Below, one piece after another: positions 43,934-52,877 of a stretch of 64,000 bases of DNA. This stretch comes from DASRBN01 sp035294305. GTDB lineage: Bacteria > Chloroflexota > Ktedonobacteria > Ktedonobacterales > Ktedonobacteraceae. Below the pieces are notes generated by a model. It was not told the DNA's origin. It was given only the letters and a program-made list of their open reading frames with translations, and searched no databases. Position numbers and translations under genes: made by a program. Within the stretch, counting starts at the first letter, position 1; each line of letters starts with the position of its first letter. The stretch is taken from NCBI GenBank assembly GCA_035294305.1, contig DATGLD010000021.1, positions 1 through 64,000 on the forward strand, given 5' to 3'.

Positions 43934-45349
43934 ATGAGCCAGTGTGAATATTGTGGTTCCGAGTTACCCGCGGGAGCCAGGTTTTGTGGCGTATGTGGGC
44001 GCGTTCAGGGCAGGAGCCAGGGAGCCAGCGGTTATCCTGCTGCGAATAGAAATAACGCGGACGAAACAATCGGTACAGGCACATCCGGCAGCAGAAAAGG
44101 TTCTACACGTCGCCCTTATCAATTTACGCCTCTCTCTTCTGAGCCTGATGCAAATAAGCAGAAGCCAGAACCATTTATATTAAGGCCGCCACAGCAGCCG
44201 GCATCGCATCAAGCCTGGCCTCCTGTTCAACCAGCTACTCCCTCGCTTTCGGCCCGACCTGATGCGGTGCCTGCAAGTCGTCCTGGAAGGTATAACTCAG
44301 GGAGTCCGGTTGCGCGTCCGGCCTCAAGTGGAGGCCCACGCAGGCGGAAAGGCTGCCTGATAGGATGCCTGTCTGTCGTTGTGCTGCTGGTAGTAGTTGT
44401 AGGTTTTGCGGCAGTAACTTTACAAAGGGTGCTGGCATTTGGTTCGGCGATTTCCACACAATCTCCACTCAGTACACAGACAGGCTATATGGGGGGTAGT
44501 GATCGCGTCAACCTGCTGGTGATGGGTTATGGTGGAAGTGGTCATGATGGAGCATACCTCACAGATTCTATGGTGGTGATGAGCCTGCTGCCCAATAATG
44601 GGCATACTACCCTGATCTCGGTGCCGCGTGACCTGTGGGTGCAAGTTCCAGAGGGCTCTGCAAATTATGGTAAAATCAATTCTGTCTACGAATATGCGTC
44701 TAATAACAACGCCAATCCAGTTGCGGGTGGCAATGCAGCAGCGCAAAAGATGTCGCTTATTACGGGTCTGGATGTGAAATACTGGTTGACCATTAATTTC
44801 ACAGGATTTAAGGATTTCATTGATGCCATTGGTGGGATCGATGTCTATGTACCCGACTCCTTCAATGCGTGCTATCCAAGGAATGATGATGCAAGTATAG
44901 ATCCGGGCTGGATTAAGGTTCAATTCAACAAGGGTTGGCAGCATATGGATGGCGCCAGGGCGATTGAATATGCGCGCGCGCGCGAACCGCTGGAAGTATG
45001 TGGCAAGGGGACATCTGAGAATCAGGCAGAGTTGACCGATTTTGCCCGTTCGGCACGGCAGCAGATCATTATCAAAGCCGCGCTCTCAAAGGTGAAGTCC
45101 GTTTCTACCTGGCCTAGCCTGTATAATGCATTAAATGTGCTGTCAAAAGCCATCTATACCAATCTGTCGCTGGCTGATCTAGGATTGTTTGCCCAGAAGA
45201 TGAATCTGGATAGCGCGCACCGTGTGGGCTTGAGCAATCAGAATGTGCTGATGGATGCCACATCGAGCGATGGGCAATACATCCTGTTACCGGTGAATAA
45301 CAACTGGCAGGCCATTAAGGATTATGTGACGAAAAATTTGTACAATTGA
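43934..45349 (+). CDS. LytR-CpsA-Psr (LCP) family protein with N-terminal zinc ribbon
   Basis: A 471-aa protein. Cys4, Cys7, Cys18 and Cys21 (CEYCG and FCGVCG) form a zinc ribbon at the very N-terminus. A disordered Pro/Ser/Arg-rich stretch follows, then one membrane helix (about residues 150-170). The extracellular LCP domain has TDSMVVMSLLP, ISVPRDLWVQVP, YGKINSVYEY and IDAIGGIDVYVP, with the Arg and Asp residues that bind the pyrophosphate of lipid-linked glycan donors. LCP enzymes attach glycopolymers to the cell wall. A cytoplasmic zinc ribbon is unusual for this family. TAAGGAG lies before the ATG; the pseudokinase-FHA gene follows. Confidence 0.9.
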   Translation: MSQCEYCGSELPAGARFCGVCGRVQGRSQGASGYPAANRNNADETIGTGTSGSRKGSTRRPYQFTPLSSEPDANKQKPEPFILRPPQQPASHQAWPPVQPATPSLSARPDAVPASRPGRYNSGSPVARPASSGGPRRRKGCLIGCLSVVVLLVVVVGFAAVTLQRVLAFGSAISTQSPLSTQTGYMGGSDRVNLLVMGYGGSGHDGAYLTDSMVVMSLLPNNGHTTLISVPRDLWVQVPEGSANYGKINSVYEYASNNNANPVAGGNAAAQKMSLITGLDVKYWLTINFTGFKDFIDAIGGIDVYVPDSFNACYPRNDDASIDPGWIKVQFNKGWQHMDGARAIEYARAREPLEVCGKGTSENQAELTDFARSARQQIIIKAALSKVKSVSTWPSLYNALNVLSKAIYTNLSLADLGLFAQKMNLDSAHRVGLSNQNVLMDATSSDGQYILLPVNNNWQAIKDYVTKNLYN

Positions 45350-45380
45350 AAGGTGTACTTCTTCCCACAAGGAGGCAGGT

Positions 45381-46766
45381 ATGTCGCAGCGCGATTCCCG
45401 CTTAATCGGGGGCATCTATCGGATAGGGCAGGTTCTCGCGAGTGGCTCTATTCTTTCGATGTATAGTGCCTATAATCGCAATACGAGTGATGTGGTGGGA
45501 TTACTGGTGCTGGAAGTGCCGCCAACGATAGGGGCGGAGGCTGCGCAACAAGTGTTCCAACCACTGGAACGAAGGCGCCAGGTAGCGTCTCCGCATGTCA
45601 TCCATGTCTACGATTGGGGCATTGATGGCTCCCGCGCCTTCATCGCGACCGATCCACCGCGCGGGGTTACACTGCGCAGCATACTGGAGGACGAAGCATT
45701 AAATTTGCGGCGCGCGGTGGATATCGCGCAGCAGATGGCGCGGGGATTATTTGCTTTACAGGCAGAAGGAATAGTGGATACCGATCTGCGTCCACAACTG
45801 GTAACGGTAGATGCTCTAGAGGGCGCAGACCGCGTCCAATTAGATGATGTCGGGCTGCGTTTATTAATGACGCAACTCGGCTACATACACAGCCAGCAGG
45901 CAGATGATCTCTGGAATCTAGACCCACGCTACCTGGCGCCTGAATCTTTGCAACATGGGCCGGTTGGGCCCTGGACAGATGTCTATCAGCTCGGATTGGT
46001 TTTGTTTGAACTGGTGACGGGCCGGGTGCCTTTTGTCGGGCATACCCCTGCTGAGACGACCGCGTTGCAGAGCAGCGCTCCTGTTCCTCGCCTGGAGCAG
46101 TTCCGTCCTCATACGCCTCTGTCGCTGCAAGCTGTGATTGATCGAGCTATGGCGAAGGACCCGGCGCTGCGCTTCCCAAATGCCATGGCGCTACTTGCGG
46201 CTTTAGAGGCTTTGCCTCTTCCACAACGCTCGCTAGCCGGTGATCGACCTGGGAGTGCCCGTGTAACGAGTGAAATGACAACGGCTCCAGGTGGAGTGGA
46301 TATTTCCTTGAGCGATACGGTGATCGACGATACAGTAACAGACGAGCCTACTGCTGTGGATGGCGTGCAGCTTGTGTCCGCAGAAGAAGGGGTGTATGCG
46401 TATTTATGCCTGGAGCATGAGGGGAAAGACGTGCAGCGATTCGCCATTAAAGATACGTATGTGATAGTCGGGCGAGTTGATCCGAAGCGGGGCCTGAAAC
46501 CTGAAATCGATCTTACCGGCATCGATCCTCGCATGACAGTTTCGCGGCAGCATGCGCGTATACGTTATGAGAAAACAGCCTTTCATATCGAGGACTTGAA
46601 GAGCCGCAACAAGACGCGCCTTGGTGAAACCCCTTTGATTCCACTGAAACCGGAACTTTTGCAACATGGCGATGTTGTGCAATTTGGCTCCGTGCGCCTG
46701 GTTTTTAAGATTCCTGGTATGCCCGAACCAGTAACCAGCAAGCCTGAAAAGGGGAGTCAGGTATAA
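45381..46766 (+). CDS. Pseudokinase with C-terminal FHA domain
   Basis: A 461-aa protein. Residues 10-275 have the Ser/Thr kinase fold (WTDVYQLGLVLFELVTGRVPF and YLAPESLQ are well kept), but catalytic residues are lost: the VAIK Lys is absent (GLLVLEV), HRDLKPxN reads DTDLRPQL (Asp135 kept, His, Arg and Asn lost), and DFG is DVG at 156-158. The Gly loop is degenerate too. It should not phosphorylate. Residues about 345-445 are an FHA domain with VGRVD, SRQHARI and SRNKTRLG (Gly-Arg, Ser, His, Asn-like contacts). It probably acts as a scaffold binding a phosphothreonine partner. AAGGAGG precedes the start, 31 nt after the LCP gene. Confidence 0.85.
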   Translation: MSQRDSRLIGGIYRIGQVLASGSILSMYSAYNRNTSDVVGLLVLEVPPTIGAEAAQQVFQPLERRRQVASPHVIHVYDWGIDGSRAFIATDPPRGVTLRSILEDEALNLRRAVDIAQQMARGLFALQAEGIVDTDLRPQLVTVDALEGADRVQLDDVGLRLLMTQLGYIHSQQADDLWNLDPRYLAPESLQHGPVGPWTDVYQLGLVLFELVTGRVPFVGHTPAETTALQSSAPVPRLEQFRPHTPLSLQAVIDRAMAKDPALRFPNAMALLAALEALPLPQRSLAGDRPGSARVTSEMTTAPGGVDISLSDTVIDDTVTDEPTAVDGVQLVSAEEGVYAYLCLEHEGKDVQRFAIKDTYVIVGRVDPKRGLKPEIDLTGIDPRMTVSRQHARIRYEKTAFHIEDLKSRNKTRLGETPLIPLKPELLQHGDVVQFGSVRLVFKIPGMPEPVTSKPEKGSQV

Positions 46767-46789
46767 ATGGACGCCTATTGCACCTGACT
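46755..46789. terminator. Hairpin between convergent genes
   Basis: AGTCAGGT and ACCTGACT form an 8-bp stem with a 19-nt loop at the junction of the pseudokinase and sigma-factor genes. There is no T-run, so termination is uncertain. Confidence 0.35.
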
Positions 46790-46801
46790 GGGGAAAGATG
46801 C

Positions 46802-47401
46802 TCAGACCTCATCTATACCCATCTTCTGTAGAATGCGCTTGAGGTGGTGAAGACCGAGACGCATGCGGGCCTTAACCGTACCGAGAGGTACCTGCGTCCC
46901 CTCGGCGATTTCGGCATGAGTCCATCCTTGAAAGTAGGCCAGTTCGATTACCAGGCGTTGTTCGGGGGCAATTTTCATGAGAGCCGCTCGTATCTGCGAA
47001 CCCTGCACGTTCCGCCACGCTTCATCCCAGACATCGGGAAATACAATTGTTTCTTCGACCTCAACTTCTTGCAGCGGGGATTCGTGTAAGACCGAGCGGC
47101 GGCGTACTTTGCGCAGGTAATCAATCGTGCGGTGATGGAGTATAGAGATCAGCCAGCTGCGAGCCCCTCCTGCCTGGGGAGAAAAGGAGGTGGCCCGTTT
47201 CCATACTGCTATAAATGCGTCTTGTAGCAGATCTTCGGCTACCTGGTGATCTGCTACCATGCGATAGGCAAGCGAGTAGAGGATGCGGCTATAGCGCTGG
47301 TACAGCGATTCCATGGCCCAGGTAGCACCTCCGGCAATCGCGTTAAGCAGCGCTTCATCACTTGGTTCTTCTCTGATATCAGCATCCGAAAAATTCTGCA
47401 T
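46802..47401 (-). CDS. RNA polymerase sigma factor, ECF type (SigK-like)
   Basis: A 199-aa ECF sigma factor. Region 2 is at residues about 30-95 (SLYQRYSRILYSLAYRMV, then AEDLLQDAFIAVWKRA); region 4 is at 140-190 (LMKIAPEQRLVIELAYFQGW, then HAEIAEGTQVPLGTVKARM). No anti-sigma gene follows on the minus strand; the gene ends convergent with the pseudokinase gene. In related genomes such factors pair with zinc-binding anti-sigma proteins, but none is seen here. Confidence 0.93.
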   Translation of the reverse strand: MQNFSDADIREEPSDEALLNAIAGGATWAMESLYQRYSRILYSLAYRMVADHQVAEDLLQDAFIAVWKRATSFSPQAGGARSWLISILHHRTIDYLRKVRRRSVLHESPLQEVEVEETIVFPDVWDEAWRNVQGSQIRAALMKIAPEQRLVIELAYFQGWTHAEIAEGTQVPLGTVKARMRLGLHHLKRILQKMGIDEV

Positions 47402-47614
47402 AGCAGTTTTTTCACGCTCCCTATCTATAATACGAGATCGGGCAACGGTTAGATCAATTTGGGAGGCCCTCTGCTTCTATTGTAACAGATTAATGGGCCG
47501 GATAAGGATAAAAAACCAGAAGGGCCAATTTTTATCGTGACGACTCTCTTGTCTTGCCTCCATTGCTTCTGGTAATATGAAGGACGAATGAGGACGAAAG
47601 GGTGAGAAAGAACT

Positions 47615-48133
47615 ATGGATGATGCCTTTCCGTGCTGGTATCCAGTACAAATCCGCTTCCGGGACCTTGATCCCCTGGCGCATGTGAACAATACCGTCTA
47701 CTTTACCTATTTCGAGGAAGCCAGAAGCTATTATTTCAACCAGCTTGAAACCTGGCTGAACGAGTGGCCCTCACGTGAGGAGCACCAGGAGGTCGAAGGC
47801 ATTGTTTCGCACCCACCACATAATCCTCGTATTCAAACGCGGCCCAATGGCAGTCATTATGGGCTGCTGGTCAAAGAGATTTCCTGTACCTATGAACTGC
47901 CCTTGATCCGTTCTGATCGTGTCGAAGTGGGCGTGCGGGTAGCGCGAGTAGGACGTACCAGCTTCACAATGGAACACCAGATACGTGATATGATCGAACA
48001 CGAACGCATCTTTGCGACGGGGAAATCGGTCATGGTGTGGTGTAATTATCTCGATGGTCGCCCTCATCCAGTTCCGCGTTCGCTGCGCTTTGCTTTTGAG
48101 CAAATGGAGGGTAAAGCGTTTCCCTCAGCTTAA
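47615..48133 (+). CDS. Acyl-CoA thioesterase, 4-hydroxybenzoyl-CoA thioesterase (hot-dog) family
   Basis: A 172-aa protein. The N-terminal IRFRDLDPLAHVNNTVYF contains the catalytic Asp of the 4HBT group, followed by the long central helix (YFEEARSYYFNQLE). It hydrolyses an acyl-CoA thioester. A segment of about 25 residues (EEHQEVEG to RPNGSHYG) is inserted compared with the shortest members. It is divergent from the sigma-factor gene and is not in a visible operon. The substrate is unknown. Confidence 0.88.
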   Translation: MDDAFPCWYPVQIRFRDLDPLAHVNNTVYFTYFEEARSYYFNQLETWLNEWPSREEHQEVEGIVSHPPHNPRIQTRPNGSHYGLLVKEISCTYELPLIRSDRVEVGVRVARVGRTSFTMEHQIRDMIEHERIFATGKSVMVWCNYLDGRPHPVPRSLRFAFEQMEGKAFPSA

Positions 48134-48442
48134 CTCGTCAAATAGCCTCTCAGGCCCGATGGGCGCTGAAAAGCTCTCATAGAAGAACTGATAGCGATGC
48201 AGTCTGAAGGCGCAAGTAATCTATGAACAGCGCTTTGGCGTATTACTGTTTGTATTGGGTTGTACGGGGGGAATGGCGTAAGAAACGTCACGTACACGGC
48301 CGCTCTACCTCCTATGGCTGGCAGAGAATGCCAGGCAACAAGAAGTAGAGCGGATATTATATTTATTCATTTTAAAATTCCATCCTTTGGAAAGCATAGT
48401 AAATCTAGAGCATATTCTTTTCCTTCTCCTTCTCTGGTTCCG

Positions 48443-48491
48443 TAAAAAGAGCCTGATTTTACAGTTGTACCTGTAAATCAGGCTCTTTTTT
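48443..48491. terminator. Bidirectional terminator
   Basis: AAAAAGAGCCTGATTT and AAATCAGGCTCTTTTTT form a long stem interrupted by one extra T, with A- and T-runs at the sides. It isolates the thioesterase gene from the glycosyltransferase gene. Confidence 0.88.
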
Positions 48492-48700
48492 ATTTCAACT
48501 CCTACATCATCGAAGTTCCTCACTTTGCGGAAAGAAAACGGACCTCCCCTGTGAAAGGCCAACTGGTCTATTTCCCTTTATTCTCCAGGCTTCCATAGAC
48601 TCTTGCTGCGTCAGTAGAAGCAACACGAGAGTAGTTAAGCTTAGAATTAGATTAGCAATATAAAAAATCTATGAAAAATTCAATCTCTTCGGTCAAGTAC

Positions 48701-48729
48701 TTGACAAACAATCCTATTTTGGGTATGAT
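48701..48729 (+). promoter_or_regulatory. Strong sigma-70-type promoter of the glycosyltransferase
   Basis: TTGACA (48701-48706), a 17-bp spacer and TATGAT (48724-48729) match the housekeeping consensus at 11 of 12 positions. The expected start of transcription is near 48736. Confidence 0.8.
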
Positions 48730-48902
48730 TGTGGTGGGAAAAGAGAGTCTTCTTAAAAGTGGCCGTGTGAGGCACAGGAGAGAAGAGGAAATGGATGATG
48801 GAAAGAGGCGACGTTATGGTATCAAGGCTGCTACCCGGCAGGAAGTTGTGAACGGGGTAGATTGTGTGCCGGGGCTAAGATATCAGCATGAAAGGATGCA
48901 GA

Positions 48903-50165
48903 ATGAAAATTGCTCACATAGCTCCTCCCTGGATAGCAATTCCGCCGAAGAACTATGGTGGGACGGAGATAGTGATTTATAACCTGGTAGAGGAGCAGGT
49001 GGCGCAAGGTCACGATGTTACGTTATTTGCGCCGGGCGATGCCAGAACATCGGCAAAGCAAGTGTCATTTTTTCCGAAATCAATGATTGAAGAGGGAATA
49101 CCGTGGGCGGCTCACTTGAAGGCCTTTTATCACATGTACAAGTCTTTCGAGCAGATTAAGGCTTCTGATTTTGATATCGTCCATACCCATCTTTCATCGA
49201 GTTCGGACATGTACATTTTTCCGCTTTCGGCTCACCTGGTGACACCTCATGTGACGACCCTACATAGCTGTTTCCCGTTCGATCGTGTGCGAGAGTGGAC
49301 AGGCGAAGCAGATAAATATTACATGGAGTGGGCTCCGTTAGTGCCGGTGGTCGCGATTAGTGAAAGCGCGATGGAGGCGGTGCCTTATGATCTTAACTTT
49401 GTGGGGGTTGTGCATCATGGGGTACCGATGGAGACATTTCGCCCGTTAGATGTACAGCGTAGTGATTTTTTTGTGTGGTTGGGGCGCTTCATGCCGGAAA
49501 AGGGACCGCACCTGGCCATTGAAGCCGCGCGCAAAGCAGGAGTACCGCTTACGCTGGCAGGTATCGTTGATCCTCATTTGCCTGAGTCGATTAACTACTT
49601 TGAAGAGTCGATCAAGCCTCATATTGATGGCGACCAGGTCAAATATATTGGGCCGGTCAATATGGAGCAAAAGATTGGTCTTTTGAGCCAGGCAAGAGGG
49701 TTCCTCAATCCCATCGATTGGAATGAACCGTTTGGGATGGTCATGATTGAGTCCATGGCGCTGGGTTGTCCCGTCATTTCGTTCCCCCGGGGTGCCGCGC
49801 CAGAAATCGTGGTCCATCGCAAAACCGGTTTCCTGGTGCATGATGTAGAAGAGATGGCTCAGTTCATCCCGCGTATTGAAGAGATTAATCCCGAGGACAC
49901 ACGTACATACGTCGAGAAGAATTTTTCTGTGCGTGCTATGGCCAATAAATATACCAGGGTGTACAAGAGGGTAATCGCCAGGAGTAAAGAGGCTGGCGTG
50001 CACAAGTACGAAGAGAAGAGGCAGGGCAAGCCAATCATCACCTCATCACCCGCGGTTGCTCCCCCTTCCGTTCCAGATTATATTAAAACAATCTTGCCTG
50101 TTCAGGTCCCTTATCTAAGGGGCCAGGTCGCCAGGGCAAAGATGAAGGTGGAACCCGGTCCTTGA
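48903..50165 (+). CDS. Glycosyltransferase, family 4 (GT-B fold)
   Basis: About 420 aa from ATG 48903, with AAAGGA 7 nt upstream; a start at 48888 adds only 5 residues. The N-terminal domain begins MKIAHIAPPWIAIPPKNYGG with the acceptor-side GGTE motif; the C-terminal donor domain has WLGRFMPEKGPHLAIEAA, LNPIDWNEPFGMVMIESMA (the E(x7)E motif) and GCPVISFPRGAAPEIV. It transfers a sugar from a nucleotide donor, probably to a lipid or a cell-envelope or soluble glycoside. The gene is alone, with its own promoter and terminator. The C-terminal 50 residues are basic and not part of the fold. Confidence 0.92.
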   Translation: MKIAHIAPPWIAIPPKNYGGTEIVIYNLVEEQVAQGHDVTLFAPGDARTSAKQVSFFPKSMIEEGIPWAAHLKAFYHMYKSFEQIKASDFDIVHTHLSSSSDMYIFPLSAHLVTPHVTTLHSCFPFDRVREWTGEADKYYMEWAPLVPVVAISESAMEAVPYDLNFVGVVHHGVPMETFRPLDVQRSDFFVWLGRFMPEKGPHLAIEAARKAGVPLTLAGIVDPHLPESINYFEESIKPHIDGDQVKYIGPVNMEQKIGLLSQARGFLNPIDWNEPFGMVMIESMALGCPVISFPRGAAPEIVVHRKTGFLVHDVEEMAQFIPRIEEINPEDTRTYVEKNFSVRAMANKYTRVYKRVIARSKEAGVHKYEEKRQGKPIITSSPAVAPPSVPDYIKTILPVQVPYLRGQVARAKMKVEPGP

Positions 50166-50193
50166 GACGTTCAGAGAGTATAGCAAATCGACA

Positions 50194-50226
50194 CTCCCCC
50201 GCATTCGATGCGGGGGTCTTCTTGCT
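50194..50226 (+). terminator. Rho-independent terminator of the glycosyltransferase gene
   Basis: CCCCCGCA and TGCGGGGG form an 8-bp G+C stem with a 5-nt loop, followed by TCTTCTT. Confidence 0.85.
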
Positions 50227-50324
50227 CTCTTTGCTACACAATCCTATAGACCTGGTAAAGAGCGGAATGCAAGGGATTTGAAGTAGTGCTTCCCCATTGC
50301 TTACCGCCCAGATAAAACGAAATC

Positions 50325-50630
50325 CTACTGTCGTTCATGCTTTGCAAGCCAGAGATCGTAGTCTTCAAATAGACCCTCCTCAATCACGAAGAAACCCGGT
50401 ATAGTAAAGATGGGGGCTGATTGACCAATTCTCACCTTGAGACGGTAGATAGCCAGGTCGTTATCGGATTTGCCGCTATAACCTACACGTTGCGCCAGGC
50501 CACAAATCCGATCAGGGGCATCCATAGTAGCCACAGGGATTTTGCCCCAGGACTTGCGATAGGTCGCCCGCTGTATCGGGACGGCGGGGATATATATGCG
50601 GCGAGCCTGTGCCTGCTCGGGTTGTTTCAT
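50325..50630 (-). CDS. Hypothetical protein (101 aa)
   Basis: Start ATG 50630 has GAAGGA at good spacing; 50645 is a longer alternative. The sequence is mixed alpha/beta without membrane helix: RRIYIPAVPIQRATYRKSWG, then a segment with two cysteine-poor strands and the end FFVIEEGLFEDYDLWLAKHE. I do not recognise it. It is a single gene, with the XRE-TPR gene diverging from it 350 bp away. Confidence 0.6.
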   Translation of the reverse strand: MKQPEQAQARRIYIPAVPIQRATYRKSWGKIPVATMDAPDRICGLAQRVGYSGKSDNDLAIYRLKVRIGQSAPIFTIPGFFVIEEGLFEDYDLWLAKHERQ

Positions 50631-50978
50631 AAGAGTGTCCTTCATTTATACTTGAATCCTTCAAGCATAACAGGCAAAGGAAAAAGGACCGGTTGTAAGG
50701 CAAATAAGAGTCCTGGTGAGCATGCCTGCTTTGCTTCAACGGAATGATGTGCTCTCTCTGCAAGATGCTGGGTTACTACCAGTAATACGATTAAGGATGA
50801 GGAAACGTTTCATGGAATTTTCGGAAAATGACAAAAATTCTAATGGACTTCCAAGGAAAAGCCCGTGATTTCCGAGAAATTCTAATGGACTTCCAAGGAA
50901 AAAATAGTCATTGAATATTGAACAGTTACATAAAATAAGGTAAAATACAACTAATGTTTTCGAAAGGAACAGATTTTT
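50631..50978. other. Divergent intergenic region with duplicated motif
   Basis: About 350 bp between the hypothetical gene and the XRE-TPR gene. It holds the 26-bp direct repeat and a 13-bp palindrome described below and an A+T-rich promoter stretch at 50905-50955. Confidence 0.5.
50817..50902. repeat. Duplicated 26-bp motif with palindrome upstream of the XRE-TPR gene
   Basis: AAATTCTAATGGACTTCCAA with GGAAAA occurs at 50835-50860 and again at 50877-50902, exactly 42 bp apart. Before the first copy lies ATTTTCGGAAAAT (50817-50829), a perfect palindrome around a central G, and a weaker version (ATTTCCGAGAAAT) lies before the second. A spacing of four helical turns suits cooperative binding by a dimeric regulator, perhaps the XRE protein itself. 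Confidence 0.65.
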
Positions 50979-52820
50979 ATGAATAACGAGGGGCCAATGC
51001 CTGCAGGCCATGAGGATGTTTCGTGGCCCCGGGAGGTTAAAGAGATGACAGAGGGTATTGGGGAGTATATTCGCCAGGCACGGCGGCAGCGCAACCTTAC
51101 CCAAACCGAACTAGGAGGAGACCGCTTCTCTAAGTCCTATGTTAGTGCTGTAGAACGGAATAAAATAGCGCCCTCCCCCGATGCGCTCAAATTTTTCGCA
51201 CAGCAGTTGGAGCAGTCCGAAGATTACTTTACCACTCTTTTTATGCAGTCGGAGACTCCAACACCATTATCGGCAATGAATGATCTAGGCCTGACCGGTG
51301 CCGGCGTCCGCATGACGCAGGATGATGAGCTGGTCTTACTAGACACAATGCTTGAGCATACTGAATTCAATGCGTTCCCGGCTCATTATGAGCATTTGCC
51401 AATGCTCTCTCCTGAGGCAATCGCGTTATTGCCACCCGCACGGCAAGCCCGCTACTATTTTCTGTTAGGACTGATAGCCCAGCAGAATAATGATCTCTCG
51501 ACGGCATTATATGCTTTTGAACGTGCGCTTATGCTGGCTCCGTCGCAGCACTATCCGGCAATCCTCGATGAGTTGGGCAACAACTACTACCTGGCTGAGG
51601 CTTATCAGACAGCGTTACATTACTATATGCGGGCTTTACACAGTCTGCAGAAAAATTCGATGAGCGTACCATCTTCTGCCATGCTCTTTAAAGTCGAACT
51701 GCATTGTGGTAATGCTTACCGGGCTCTTGGTGCTTACCGCGAAGCCTGCGAATGCTATGAGCGGGCACGCGCATGTCTGAACTCTTTGTATGATATGAAA
51801 AGTGCAGGCATTCTCTACTGGGGATTAGGCTATTGCACCTATGAACTCTTACAGCAAGAGGTAATACTTGCAAGTGCTTCCAACCCCCGCTTTACGCCGG
51901 AAGAGATAGAACGGCAGTATCAGCGTGCTATCAGCTTTTTGATCCAGAGCCGGAGTGTCTACCAGGTAAGCGGTGATCACAAGGAAGAAGCAAAGGTTCG
52001 TCTGACTCTGGCACTCGTCCAACTGGACTTCTGTACCTGGCGAAGAGGGCTTTCTAGAACAAAGAAAGATCAGGAAATCAAGCGGATTTCTTCTGTACAG
52101 GCTTCTTTGCTTCAAGACACTGAGGAGCAATGCCGGCAGGTCCTTATGCGCTATGAAGGGCATTTAAGGGGTGGTGATGCTTCGTCCGTTGAACTTGATC
52201 CCAACATTTTTATTGCTCTGGCCTATCTGATACGCGTATATGTGGAGCGCGCCGCCTTATCACGATTGGATGGATACCAGGATACGGCCAGCCGTGAAAG
52301 GGCAATAGCATCTTACCTATGCCAGGAATCTGTGCGGGCCTTTTTGTCGGAGGATACTGCGGGATCGCATTTACAAAATGCATTGGCGATGGATGTACAA
52401 GGTATGATATATAGTTCAACTTATCTACCGCATTTCCCAGACCTTTCAGAGAGCCTGGCCAGGAATTCACGAAACCCCAACAGCCAGGCCGAACTATTCT
52501 TCGCGGCCGGAACGTTCGCCGAAGAACTCGGCCGGGCTAGCAGCGTGCGCAATTACGCCAGCGATTGTTATGCCCGCGCCAACCAGTTTTACGAGGCGGC
52601 GCTTGACGGGGCTCGCGCGGTAATAACTTCGCGCGAGGGTGATCCAGGGTTCTTGATACGCATGTACCAGCGGTGTGTCGCTTTACTGGAAGAGCGCATG
52701 GAGGTTGCTCCTGATCTCTATGAGGAGATCACAAATACATTATTGTCTCTGCTTAAAAATGCTCTGTATCAGTTGCAATTCCCACCTGTCCCGCTAACAA
52801 GAGGTGCAGGGATGAACTAG
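50979..52820 (+). CDS. XRE-family regulator with TPR repeats
   Basis: A 613-aa protein. The helix-turn-helix is near the N-terminus (IGEYIRQARRQRNLTQTELG, then RFSKSYVSAVERNKIAPSPD). The rest is helical with TPR-type repeats (ARYYFLLGLIAQQNNDLSTA, YALFERALMLAPS-like, LGNNYYLAEAYQTALHYYMR, and so on). This is the PlcR/Rgg-like layout in which the repeats may bind a peptide or partner protein. ATG 50979 has AAGGA 10 nt upstream; ATG 51045, right before the helix-turn-helix, has GGGAGG 8 nt upstream and is an equally good start. A duplicated motif lies upstream. Confidence 0.88.
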   Translation: MNNEGPMPAGHEDVSWPREVKEMTEGIGEYIRQARRQRNLTQTELGGDRFSKSYVSAVERNKIAPSPDALKFFAQQLEQSEDYFTTLFMQSETPTPLSAMNDLGLTGAGVRMTQDDELVLLDTMLEHTEFNAFPAHYEHLPMLSPEAIALLPPARQARYYFLLGLIAQQNNDLSTALYAFERALMLAPSQHYPAILDELGNNYYLAEAYQTALHYYMRALHSLQKNSMSVPSSAMLFKVELHCGNAYRALGAYREACECYERARACLNSLYDMKSAGILYWGLGYCTYELLQQEVILASASNPRFTPEEIERQYQRAISFLIQSRSVYQVSGDHKEEAKVRLTLALVQLDFCTWRRGLSRTKKDQEIKRISSVQASLLQDTEEQCRQVLMRYEGHLRGGDASSVELDPNIFIALAYLIRVYVERAALSRLDGYQDTASRERAIASYLCQESVRAFLSEDTAGSHLQNALAMDVQGMIYSSTYLPHFPDLSESLARNSRNPNSQAELFFAAGTFAEELGRASSVRNYASDCYARANQFYEAALDGARAVITSREGDPGFLIRMYQRCVALLEERMEVAPDLYEEITNTLLSLLKNALYQLQFPPVPLTRGAGMN

Positions 52821-52828
52821 TGTCAATT

Positions 52829-52860
52829 AAAAGGAGTTTGTGCATGCGCAAACTCCTTTT
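52829..52860. terminator. Bidirectional terminator
   Basis: AAAAGGAGTTTG and CAAACTCCTTTT form a 12-bp stem with an 8-nt loop between the XRE-TPR gene and the convergent sigma-factor gene. Confidence 0.88.
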
Positions 52861-52877
52861 TAGCAGTGCAACCGGCC

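Larger units (their letters stand above)
48134..48902. other. Intergenic region of about 770 bp with terminator and promoter
   Basis: The left part is non-coding A+T-rich DNA. The terminator at 48443-48491 and the promoter at 48701-48729 are listed separately. The leader from about 48736 to the glycosyltransferase start is about 165 nt long and contains an ATG at 48791 with a fair ribosome-binding site, but its frame runs into the glycosyltransferase gene. Confidence 0.55.

Noticed and set aside
48791..48982. Frame with fair ribosome-binding site in the glycosyltransferase leader
   Set aside because: It overlaps the start of the glycosyltransferase gene by about 80 bp in another frame and gives a low-complexity product.
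50835..50902. Direct repeats as a short CRISPR array
   Set aside because: Only two copies with a 16-bp gap that is too short for a spacer, and no cas genes.
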